The notes: generated by a model not told the origin, from the sequence alone. Positions 1 through 4,851 are shown, counted from the stretch's first letter. The stretch: 7,540 bases of DNA from JAWLCQ01 sp041687095 (GCA_041687095.1 JAWLCQ010000213.1:1-7540); one strand, 5' to 3'. Numbers and translations are program-made.

Positions 1-63
1 AAGCGGCTGCACAGTTCGCTAGGGTATCTCAGCCCCGAAACGTTCGAGGCGACCCAAAAATGA
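1..63 (+). CDS. IS3-family transposase (OrfB/integrase core), C-terminal end only
   Basis: Frame 1 is open from the window edge to TGA at 61-63 and gives 20 residues containing HSSLGYLSPETFEA. This matches the conserved C-terminal signature of IS3-family OrfB transposases (HSSLGY-x-[ST]P-x-x-F). In that family the DDE integrase core catalyses excision and insertion of the element. The catalytic residues lie upstream of the window and cannot be checked, so whether the copy is intact is unknown. The right terminal inverted repeat should follow within some tens of bases, but I cannot place it without the left end. The small CCAC/GTGG hairpin at 77-89 is the only structure seen close by. Confidence 0.85.
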   Translation, partial: KRLHSSLGYLSPETFEATQK

Positions 64-101
64 TGCATCCGCGCGCCCACCGTTCGTGGGGAAGCCCAAT
101 G

Positions 102-162
102 GCACAGATTGAGCAGAAGAACATCATCTTCTCTCTCTTCTGTGTCATCCTGAAATCTGTGC
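102..162. repeat. Imperfect inverted repeat between the IS end and the first gene
   Basis: GCACAGATT at 102-110 is an exact reverse complement of AATCTGTGC at 154-162. Nested inside, CAGAAGA at 114-120 pairs with TCTTCTG at 136-142. Together they could form an interrupted stem-loop of about 60 nt. The CACAGAT-rich wording resembles short dispersed repeats common in planctomycete and other environmental genomes, though this is an impression rather than a search result. It lies between the transposase end and the next gene and could mark the IS boundary or act as a weak bidirectional terminator. Apart from this element and the hairpin at 244-264, I see no gene or clear promoter in 64-286. Confidence 0.55.
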
Positions 163-243
163 AATCCCCTTCTCTCCGGCTGTTTCTTCAGACGGCTGCC
201 GTTGCATGCAGAGGCGTGAACGGTTAGCAAAGAGGAACATTGT

Positions 244-264
244 CCGCGGGTGTGTCGCCCGCGG
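244..264 (+). promoter_or_regulatory. GC-rich 5' leader hairpin just upstream of the ribosome-binding site
   Basis: CCGCGGG at 244-250 and CCCGCGG at 258-264 form a perfect 7-bp stem with a 7-nt loop. The stem ends 9 nt before the AAAGGA Shine-Dalgarno at 274-279. In the mRNA it would be a stable structure next to the ribosome-binding site, plausibly affecting stability or initiation. A similar arrangement precedes the gene at 4979. No convincing promoter was found upstream: TTGCAT at 202-207 is a possible -35, but the -10 at the expected distance is poor. Confidence 0.45.
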
Positions 265-286
265 CTGGGCGTGAAAGGAAGTCGTC

Positions 287-1363
287 ATGCACATCTCTGC
301 CGTTGGTTCGCTCGCGTCGGTTTTGGTCCTGGTCCTGCTGGCGTGGGCGGTCTCGCCGCTGCGCTCGGCCCCGCCCGCGGACGCCAACGCCACGCGCGAG
401 AAGCTCCTCGCCATCGGCGTGCGGGCGGAGTATCCGCTGGAGGTGCTGGAGAACGCCGCCACGCGGGCGTACGTCTACCTGCCCGACGCGGAGAAGGGCT
501 ACTACCGCTCCTGCCGCTTCGACTGGTCGGGGATGATCGGGCAGGTGGTACACGACGGGAAAACGTACTTCGCGGAGATCCGCACCGAGCACGACCCGGC
601 CAACCCCGAGCACTCGGTCGGACCGGCCGAGCAGTTCGCCAAGCTCGCCCCGCTGGGATTCGCCGACGCCAAACCCGGCGAAACGTTCGTCGCGATCGGG
701 ATCGGCCACTGCGTCCGCCCCGACGACAAGCGCTACTCGTTCTTCCGCGCCTACGAGGTCCGCCCCGCCCCCTGGACGGTGACGAAGGGCGAGCGGTCGC
801 TCCGCTTCGCCCAGACGCTCAGCGACGAGCGCGGGTGGGGGTACGAGTACGTCAAGGAACTCCGCCTGGCGAAGGACAAGCCCGTCCTGGAGATCTTCCA
901 CTCGCTGCGGAACACCGGGACGCGGGTGATCGAGACCGACTGGTACGCCCACAACACCTTCCGCTTCCAGGACGCCCCGGTGGGATCGGGCTACCGCATC
1001 GTCCTGCCCTTCCGCCCGGCGAAGAACCTCATCGGCCCGACCAAGGGCGTGGCCGCCATCCTCGACAACGAGGTCGTCTTCCCCGTGAAGACCCTCGCCA
1101 AGCCCCTCTGGATCGAATCCATCGACCGCACGGGCTACCGCGGCAAGCAGGACAGCCACTTCCGCGTGGTGCACGACGAACTGGGGATGGCCCTGAACGT
1201 CGCGCTCGACGCGGAACTCTCGCAGCTCAGCCTCTACGCCGAGCCCACCCTCCTCTGCCCCGAGCCCACAATCCAGCTCCAACTCGCCCCCGGTGCGACG
1301 GCCGAGTGGACGATGACCCTCCGCTTCGAGACCTTCCCGCCCCCGCGGCGGCCGGCACCCTGA
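287..1363 (+). CDS. Secreted galactose-mutarotase-fold (aldose 1-epimerase-like) protein
   Basis: The 358-residue product has a Sec signal peptide: a hydrophobic stretch at about 8-22, with likely cleavage after LRSA at residue 28. The rest looks like the beta-sandwich galactose mutarotase superfamily, which binds sugars and in some members interconverts anomers. Supporting motifs are CRFDWSGMI (76-84), close to the YR-x-x-RFDWSG motif of uncharacterised exported members, the NTG...ETDWYAHNTF block (209-225), where aldose epimerases carry a conserved HN/F segment, and a C-terminal EPT/PEPT-rich strand region (319-328). H222 is a candidate active-site histidine. A glutamate base, if present, cannot be fixed by eye. 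AAAGGA at 274-279 lies 7 nt before the ATG and supports this start. The gene is monocistronic as far as seen, with a dispersed repeat right after the stop. Catalysis is unproven, and a non-enzymatic sugar-binding role is possible. Confidence 0.7.
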   Translation: MHISAVGSLASVLVLVLLAWAVSPLRSAPPADANATREKLLAIGVRAEYPLEVLENAATRAYVYLPDAEKGYYRSCRFDWSGMIGQVVHDGKTYFAEIRTEHDPANPEHSVGPAEQFAKLAPLGFADAKPGETFVAIGIGHCVRPDDKRYSFFRAYEVRPAPWTVTKGERSLRFAQTLSDERGWGYEYVKELRLAKDKPVLEIFHSLRNTGTRVIETDWYAHNTFRFQDAPVGSGYRIVLPFRPAKNLIGPTKGVAAILDNEVVFPVKTLAKPLWIESIDRTGYRGKQDSHFRVVHDELGMALNVALDAELSQLSLYAEPTLLCPEPTIQLQLAPGATAEWTMTLRFETFPPPRRPAP

Positions 1364-1377
1364 ATCATCAAGGGATG

Positions 1378-1441
1378 AGCGGGGATGAACGCAGATGAAC
1401 GCAGATGCGGAGCGAGCGGGGATGCAGGGGATGCAAGGGAT
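1378..1441 (+). repeat. Dispersed repeat, copy 1 (3' of the mutarotase-fold gene)
   Basis: The segment has GGGGATGAACGCAGATGAAC at 1381-1400, then a spacer, then a perfect 22-bp block at 1414-1435 containing GATGCAGGGGATGCA. The same 22-bp block occurs exactly, in reverse complement, at 3646-3667, and a GATGAACGC element accompanies both copies in the same order. The copy begins 14 bp after the gene's TGA. Internally it is built from short GGGGATG(C/A)A units, so it is a low-complexity dispersed element. No protein is encoded here. A GCGCATGCGC palindrome at 1452-1461 follows it. Confidence 0.75.
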
Positions 1442-1495
1442 AAGGAGAAGAGCGCATGCGCGGCGACGGGTGCCGCTTGGGGGGGACGTTTCTGG

Positions 1496-1525
1496 GTGAC
1501 AGTTGTATACACGATAGCGTATACT
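1496..1525 (+). promoter_or_regulatory. Sigma70-type promoter of the toxin-antitoxin operon
   Basis: GTGACA at 1496-1501 (5/6 to TTGACA) and TATACT at 1520-1525 (5/6 to TATAAT) are separated by 18 bp. Transcription would start near 1532, giving a leader of about 35 nt with the antitoxin ribosome-binding site. The spacer and the -10 box overlap the GTATAC inverted repeat, the classic arrangement for repression by the antitoxin. Confidence 0.65.
1505..1524. promoter_or_regulatory. Candidate antitoxin operator: paired GTATAC sites
   Basis: Two identical palindromic hexamers, GTATAC at 1505-1510 and 1519-1524, lie 14 bp apart start to start with ACGATAGC between them. The right site contains most of the -10 box. 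Phd and YefM antitoxins are known to bind short palindromes (TGTACA/GTGTACAC-type cores) overlapping their own promoters and to be tightened by toxin binding. The sites here have the same form, so an autoregulatory operator is a reasonable inference. Confidence 0.55.
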
Positions 1526-1554
1526 GTGGTGTCCCGACTATATCCCCCCGATAC

Positions 1555-1559
1555 GGAGG
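1555..1559 (+). promoter_or_regulatory. Ribosome-binding site that fixes the antitoxin start
   Basis: GGAGG ends 7 nt before the ATG at 1567. It rules out the in-frame upstream ATG at 1456, which has no Shine-Dalgarno sequence and lies upstream of the promoter. Confidence 0.75.
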
Positions 1560-1566
1560 CAGGGCC

Positions 1567-1854
1567 ATGAAGTTCGTATCCGTCCGCGATTTTCGGAGCA
1601 AGTCCGCCGAGGTCTGGCGCAAGCTGCGTCAGGAGGGCGAGTTGGTGATCACCAGCAACGGCAAGCCCATCGGGATCGTCAGCGCGACCGACGAGGACCA
1701 CCTCGAGCAATCCCTGCGCCTGCGGCGGCAGGCGAGGGCGATGCACGCGGTCAAGGCGCTCCAGGAACGGTCCGTCGAGCAGGGCCTCGATGCGCTCACC
1801 CCGCAGGACGTCGATGCCGAGATCCGCGCCACCCGCCGGAACCGCCGCCGATGA
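1567..1854 (+). CDS. Type II antitoxin, Phd/YefM family
   Basis: The 95-residue protein opens with MKFVSVRDFRSKSAEVWRKL, then GELVITSNGKPIGIVS (24-39). This is the Phd/YefM fold: helix 1, then the beta strands ending in the TxxGxPxxxV(I) motif. The N-terminal part dimerises and binds DNA. The charged helical C-terminus (about 45-95, with LTPQDVDAEIRATR at 78-91) is the usual toxin-binding, protease-sensitive segment. It should neutralise the PIN toxin encoded next and repress the operon through the GTATAC sites. The stop codon overlaps the toxin start (ATGA, 1851-1854), indicating translational coupling. Length is normal for the family. Pairing of a Phd-like antitoxin with a PIN toxin, rather than with Doc or RelE, is well known in genomes. 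Confidence 0.88.
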   Translation: MKFVSVRDFRSKSAEVWRKLRQEGELVITSNGKPIGIVSATDEDHLEQSLRLRRQARAMHAVKALQERSVEQGLDALTPQDVDAEIRATRRNRRR

Positions 1855-2264
1855 GGATCGTCCTGGACACCAACGTGCTGGTCGTGGCCCTGCTGTCCCC
1901 CTTCGGTGCGCCCGCGGGCGTCCTCCAACTGCTGCTCACTGAGAAGGTCCGGTTGTGCTATGACGCGCGCATCCTCTGCGAGTACCGCGAGGTGCTCGGA
2001 CGGCCGCGGTTCGGGTTCGATCCCGAGGCGACGGCCGACGCGCTCGACTTCCTGGAGCAGGCCGGCGAGTTGATCGCCCCCGCGCCCTGGAACCTCGACC
2101 TGCCGGACCCGGACGACGCGGTGTTTCTGGAGGTGGCTGCCGCGGGGGAGGCGGCCTACCTAGTCACGGGCAATCTGCGGCCTTTCCCCGCCCGCTCCCG
2201 CCGCGACGTGCGCGTGGTAACGCCCGCACAGTTCCTGGGCGCCCCGGACGTGAAGGCCCTCTGA
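1851..2264 (+). CDS. PIN-domain toxin (VapC-like RNase, PIN_3/COG1569 type)
   Basis: The 137-residue single-domain protein begins MRIVLDTNVLVVALLSPFGA, the signature of the 'putative toxin-antitoxin system toxin component, PIN family' group. PIN proteins are Mg2+-dependent endoribonucleases that block translation by cutting RNA. Candidate acidic metal ligands are D6, E44 (in the helix ILCEYREVL), and D86/D89 in LPDPDD. VTGNLRPFP (105-113) is the last conserved block. Here Asn replaces the Asp of classical VapC (TGD), as is common in this subgroup, so it need not mean inactivity. The start overlaps the antitoxin stop by 4 nt and has no separate promoter. No frameshift is seen and the pair looks intact. 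RNA target unknown. Confidence 0.88.
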   Translation: MRIVLDTNVLVVALLSPFGAPAGVLQLLLTEKVRLCYDARILCEYREVLGRPRFGFDPEATADALDFLEQAGELIAPAPWNLDLPDPDDAVFLEVAAAGEAAYLVTGNLRPFPARSRRDVRVVTPAQFLGAPDVKAL

Positions 2265-2302
2265 TACGCCTCCCAGGCAATTCGCAGGCAGCGTGGATTG
2301 GA

Positions 2303-2334
2303 CGTGGTTGCTCCGCTTCGCTCCGCAAACCACG
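2303..2334. repeat. Palindromic hairpin (REP-like) downstream of the toxin gene
   Basis: CGTGGTT at 2303-2309 pairs with AACCACG at 2328-2334, continued by GC/GC after a one-base bulge. The apex holds the repetitive CTCCGCTTCGCTCCGC. It lies 38 bp after the toxin stop, between convergent genes, and could end or protect transcripts from both sides. There is no T-tract, so it is not a canonical intrinsic terminator. On the minus strand the ankyrin reading frame loses its similarity just where this element begins. Confidence 0.6.
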
Positions 2335-2341
2335 GCACCCG

Positions 2342-2434
2342 GCTCGCATCGGCCCCTGCGCCAAGCAGGAGCTTCACGACCTCCAGGCCGCCTGCCCTCG
2401 CGGCGGCATGGAGGCCCGCATACTTCGTATGGTG
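2342..2434 (-). pseudogene. Fragment of an ankyrin-repeat protein (one repeat)
   Basis: On the minus strand, bases 2434 to 2342 encode about 31 residues including GLHAAARAGGLEVVKLL and then GAGADAS. This fits one ankyrin repeat (TPLHxAAxxGhxevVkLLLxaGADvn) almost end to end, which is unlikely by chance. It has no start: an in-frame TGA at 2435-2437 cuts it off upstream, and similarity ends after ADAS, where the hairpin at 2303-2334 takes over. It is in the same frame as the lipoprotein gene just upstream (stop at 2453-2455), separated from it by two stops. It is best read as a remnant of a larger ankyrin protein gene truncated by rearrangement. Confidence 0.55.
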
Positions 2435-2452
2435 TCACCAAATACCGAAGAG

Positions 2453-3403
2453 TCAACGCTGGAGCAGCACGACGTACACGGCATCGGCAGCGGGAACGAC
2501 AATGTATCGACATCCGCGTTCCTTGTCACCCGTGGCTGGACGTGCGCTGCCCATGTTGCCAGCCGGTTGCAGCATGTCCGCGTCGATCGCACCGCATGCC
2601 GTCTCGACCGCCACGAGCAGCGCATCCCCTGCGCAGACGGAGCGGTTGAGGGTTTCCCATCCGCGCGGACCCTTGTCTGTCATAAGCGAGTCGAACGCCT
2701 CCAGAGGCTCAATGCAAAGACTCAACAAGGCATCTAACTCCATCTGGGTGCACCACACCACGGGACGGCCCGTCGAACGCTGGAGGTTTGCGCACAGGTC
2801 GCCCAGTGTGATGAAGGGCTGTTCCTCGAACACCACGGGCCGCAGCCAGAGATCCAGCGTTTCGTCTGGAGCACACAGGCGAACGGCATCACGGCCCTGC
2901 TCGCCTTCGAGCCGCAGGGAGACCAACGCCGTGACGTCCTGCTGCTGGTGTGCCATCTCGAACTGCCTCACCTCCCCCTTCCAGAACTGCAGTCCGAGCT
3001 TCGCCAACATCCGGGCCTCGCCCCACGGGGACTCTGCCGCCACCGTTCGCAGGTGAGGGAGCGCCCCGCTGTTCCGCTCCACCCACTCCAGGAAGCACAT
3101 CGCTATCTCCTGTCGGAGGATCGGCGGGGCAATGTCCTCACGGATCGTGCCCAGGACAAAGGCATGGAAGTTTTCGGGGGCATCCGATCCATTCCTGGCC
3201 AGGTACTCCGCCGCCGCAAGGGCCGTCCGGCTCCCCCCAAAAGCCAGATCGTACCTTGCGCGAGCCACTTCCGTTGACTGCTCGGCTGTACCGGACCCCA
3301 TGCTGCCGCATCCGCTGAAGATCGACAGAGCGGTCGCCAAGAGAGCCACTCCTGCGTCGCACCCCAGGAAGATTTTTGCCATATGTCGGTTCTTAGATAC
3401 CAT
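2453..3403 (-). CDS. Orphan putative lipoprotein with STN-like C-terminal segment
   Basis: This 316-residue protein is not recognised as a named family. The N-terminus has a hydrophobic segment (about 17-30) ending in IFSGC, a lipobox-like site with Cys32 as the candidate lipidated residue; Phe at -3 is less usual. Residues 45-140 are helical and Ala/Leu-rich, and may form HEAT-like helix pairs. Residues 180-316 (LDLWLRPVVFEEQPFITLGD, then STGRPVVW, later ETLNRSVCAGDALL, and YIVVPAADAVYVVLL at the end) have the rhythm of secretin/TonB short N-terminal domains: L-x-x-L-x-x-xTG, then a strand ending in vyv. I chose ATG 3403, which has GGAGG 5 nt upstream; GTG 3406 and ATG 3382 are alternatives. 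Third codon positions look less GC-biased than in the flanking genes, suggesting different ancestry or weak expression. Confidence 0.6.
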   Translation of the reverse strand: MVSKNRHMAKIFLGCDAGVALLATALSIFSGCGSMGSGTAEQSTEVARARYDLAFGGSRTALAAAEYLARNGSDAPENFHAFVLGTIREDIAPPILRQEIAMCFLEWVERNSGALPHLRTVAAESPWGEARMLAKLGLQFWKGEVRQFEMAHQQQDVTALVSLRLEGEQGRDAVRLCAPDETLDLWLRPVVFEEQPFITLGDLCANLQRSTGRPVVWCTQMELDALLSLCIEPLEAFDSLMTDKGPRGWETLNRSVCAGDALLVAVETACGAIDADMLQPAGNMGSARPATGDKERGCRYIVVPAADAVYVVLLQR

Positions 3404-3408
3404 CACCG

Positions 3409-3413
3409 CCTCC
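3409..3413 (-). promoter_or_regulatory. Ribosome-binding site of the putative lipoprotein gene
   Basis: On the minus strand GGAGG lies 5 nt before ATG 3403. The GTG at 3406 would leave only 2 nt and the ATG at 3382 would leave 26 nt, so 3403 is the best start. Confidence 0.65.
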
Positions 3414-3426
3414 GAGAGGATAGAGG

Positions 3427-3478
3427 GGCCAGAGGATAAAGGGGTCAGGATGAAGGGGTCAGGAACCTTTATCTGGCC
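3427..3478. repeat. Palindromic and tandem repeat in the lipoprotein leader (REP-like motif)
   Basis: AAGGGGTCAGGA occurs twice with a 14-bp period (3439-3450 and 3453-3464). The pair is bracketed by an inverted repeat: GGCCAGAGGATAAAGG at 3427-3442 against CCTTTATCTGGCC at 3466-3478, differing by a 2-3 base gap. AAGGGGTCAGGAACC at 3453-3467 matches AAGGGGACAGGCACC of the large palindrome at 6560-6574 in 13 of 15 positions, so both belong to one repeat family. The element lies within the predicted 5' leader of the minus-strand gene. Confidence 0.65.
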
Positions 3479-3509
3479 GATGGCGCCGTGTGTGCCCTTG
3501 GCATGCCCT

Positions 3510-3539
3510 ATTCTTACCTTGGGCGAGAGGGGGTGTCAA
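3510..3539 (-). promoter_or_regulatory. Candidate promoter of the putative lipoprotein gene
   Basis: On the minus strand a perfect TTGACA (3539-3534) is followed after 18 bp by AAGAAT (3515-3510, 4/6 to TATAAT). Transcription would begin near 3503, giving a leader of about 100 nt that includes the repeats at 3427-3478. The -35 is strong and the -10 mediocre. Confidence 0.4.
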
Positions 3540-3546
3540 GAACCGC

Positions 3547-3576
3547 AGGCCATTCGGGACAGGCCATTCGGGACAG
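3547..3576. repeat. Two-copy 14-bp tandem duplication
   Basis: AGGCCATTCGGGAC is present at 3547-3560 and again, identically, at 3561-3574, followed by AG. It lies between the 3' end of rmuC and the promoter of the next gene. The GGGACAGGC wording weakly resembles the REP-like motif seen elsewhere in the window. Two perfect copies suggest a recent slippage event. Confidence 0.7.
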
Positions 3577-3645
3577 ATGCCGCGATTGAGTTCTGGTGAG
3601 TTCTCAGGTCCGAAACCTCAAGTCCGGAATCCTCTCCCCATCCCC

Positions 3646-3705
3646 TGCATCCCCTGCATCCCCGCTCTCTCCGCGATGGAACCCCTGCGTTCCTCCGCGT
3701 TCATC
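3646..3705 (-). repeat. Dispersed repeat, copy 2 (3' of rmuC)
   Basis: Read on the minus strand, this begins 3 bp after the rmuC TAG with GGGATGAACGCGGAGGAACG and ends with the same 22-bp block (3667-3646) found at 1414-1435. A further GGGGATG unit follows toward 3639. Orientation relative to the preceding gene (immediately 3', sense strand) is the same for both copies, so the two are inverted on the map and enclose the toxin-antitoxin and lipoprotein genes. Confidence 0.75.
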
Positions 3706-3708
3706 CCG

Positions 3709-4806
3709 CTACTCCGAAGGCAGGCCGCGGGCGGTGCGGAGGTCCTCGATGCGGTCGACCTGGCGCTGGAGCATGTTGGTGCGGGTGGTGCGGACGGTTT
3801 CGAACTGCTTGGTCGCCGCCTCCAGGCGCTGCCCGAGCTTGTCCATCTCCTCGTTGTACCGCTGCCACTGGCGGGAGAACTCGCCCAGCAGCTCGATGAC
3901 CTCGTCGGCGGTCTGCATGATGTTGGCGTGCTCGGCCGCCTGGCGGACGACGGCGAGCATGGCGTAGAGCGTCAGCGGGCTGGCGAGGACGACGCGCTGG
4001 CGGAGGGCCTCGTCGATGAGGTCGGGCCCGTGCTCCAGGGCGAGGGAGTACACGTGCTCGCTGGGGACGAACAGCAGGACGTAGTTGACGGTCCCGTTCT
4101 GCGTGTCGATGTAGCCCCGCCGGGCGACGGTGGTGACGTGCCCGCGGATGTCGCGCACGAGCTGCCCCAGGGCCCCCTTGCGCTGGGGGTCGTCGGCGGC
4201 GTCGACGTAGAGCTTGTAGCTCTCGAGGGGGAACTTCACGTCCATGTTCAGCTTGAGGGACTCGCTGAGGTAGAAGGTGAAGTCCGGGCGGCCGGTCTCG
4301 GCGTCGGCGGCGGACTGCTTTGAGTAGTTCACGCCCTCGATGAACCCCACGAGGCGGAGGATGTCGTCGGCCATCCGCTCGCCCCAGGCCCCGCGGCGCT
4401 GGGTGGAGGCGAGCATGCGGTGCAGTTCGCCCGTGGTGGTGGAGAGGGTGGTGACGGCCTGCCCCAGTCGGCCGAGGTCGGCCTTGCGGTCGGACTCGAT
4501 CCGCTGGAGCAGCTCGTTCATGGCCGCCAGGCGCTGCTGGACGGACTGGACGGTCTGGTCGATGAGCTGCTGCTTGCCCTCGAGCGTGGCGGCGGAGAGG
4601 TCGGAGAGGCGTTTGGCGTTGGCGTCGAGGGCCTCGGTGGCGAGGGAGCGGAAGGCCTCGCGCATGGTCTGCTCGCCGGCGCGGAGGACCTCCTCGTTCG
4701 CCCGGTGCTCCTGCGCCTGCGCGCGGGTGCGGGCGAGGCAGACGACGAGGGCAATCGCGGACCCCAGGACCGCTCCCAACGCAAATCCAATCGCAAAACC
4801 AACCAT
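3709..4806 (-). CDS. rmuC: RmuC family protein (DNA recombination protein RmuC)
   Basis: The 365-residue product has the standard RmuC layout: an N-terminal membrane segment (2-25), a long coiled coil (about 28-130, rich in Glu, Gln, Arg and Ala), and the nuclease-like RmuC domain (about 133-330). Domain motifs visible are RGAWGE (138-143), GRPDF (172-176), DVKFPLESY (189-197), YVLLFVPSEHVY (242-253) and RVVLASPLTLYAML (271-284). A second coiled stretch follows near 305-350. RmuC proteins have a restriction-endonuclease-like fold, and E. coli RmuC limits inversion at short inverted repeats. The D174/D189/K191 region is the probable active site (PD-x(n)-DxK), by family analogy. No Shine-Dalgarno precedes ATG 4806. 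The frame stays open far upstream, but that extension overlaps the divergent gene and shows no family similarity. Confidence 0.92.
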   Translation of the reverse strand: MVGFAIGFALGAVLGSAIALVVCLARTRAQAQEHRANEEVLRAGEQTMREAFRSLATEALDANAKRLSDLSAATLEGKQQLIDQTVQSVQQRLAAMNELLQRIESDRKADLGRLGQAVTTLSTTTGELHRMLASTQRRGAWGERMADDILRLVGFIEGVNYSKQSAADAETGRPDFTFYLSESLKLNMDVKFPLESYKLYVDAADDPQRKGALGQLVRDIRGHVTTVARRGYIDTQNGTVNYVLLFVPSEHVYSLALEHGPDLIDEALRQRVVLASPLTLYAMLAVVRQAAEHANIMQTADEVIELLGEFSRQWQRYNEEMDKLGQRLEAATKQFETVRTTRTNMLQRQVDRIEDLRTARGLPSE

Positions 4807-4813
4807 GGGGCAG

Positions 4814-4819
4814 ATTGTA
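4814..4819 (-). promoter_or_regulatory. Candidate rmuC -10 box, positioned for a leaderless transcript
   Basis: TACAAT on the minus strand (4819-4814; 5/6 to TATAAT) ends 7 nt before the rmuC ATG, so initiation would fall at or within a base or two of the start codon. Together with the absent Shine-Dalgarno this suggests leaderless translation. The -35 region is weak. Confidence 0.4.
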
Positions 4820-4851
4820 CGGAATCGGGCGGGGCGGATTCCAGCAAATGG

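Noticed and set aside
224..1282. Long open frame (352 codons) on the minus strand over the mutarotase-fold gene
   Set aside because: It is antisense to a well-supported gene, has a composition dominated by Gly, Arg, Val and Glu, and shows no domain. Strong GC third-position bias of the plus-strand gene creates such shadows.
1456..1566. Upstream ATG (1456) for the antitoxin gene
   Set aside because: It has no Shine-Dalgarno, lies ahead of the best promoter, and would add 37 residues before the canonical MKFVSVRDFR opening.
2303..2334. Canonical rho-independent terminator for the toxin operon
   Set aside because: A stem is present, but no U-tract follows on either strand. I therefore record it as a palindromic repeat only.
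2298..3056. 252-codon plus-strand open frame opposite the lipoprotein gene
   Set aside because: Ser/Arg/Pro-rich, no domain, no ribosome-binding site. The minus-strand gene has a Shine-Dalgarno, a signal sequence and coherent hydrophobic patterning.
3439..3576. Possible CRISPR-like or integron-type array from the 14-bp duplications
   Set aside because: There are only two copies of each unit, directly abutting or 2 bp apart, with no unique spacers of regular size and no cas or integrase gene nearby.
3490..4323. 277-codon plus-strand open frame opposite rmuC
   Set aside because: It reads through the dispersed repeat and then antisense to conserved RmuC motifs. The product is low-complexity Val/Gly/Leu/Asp.
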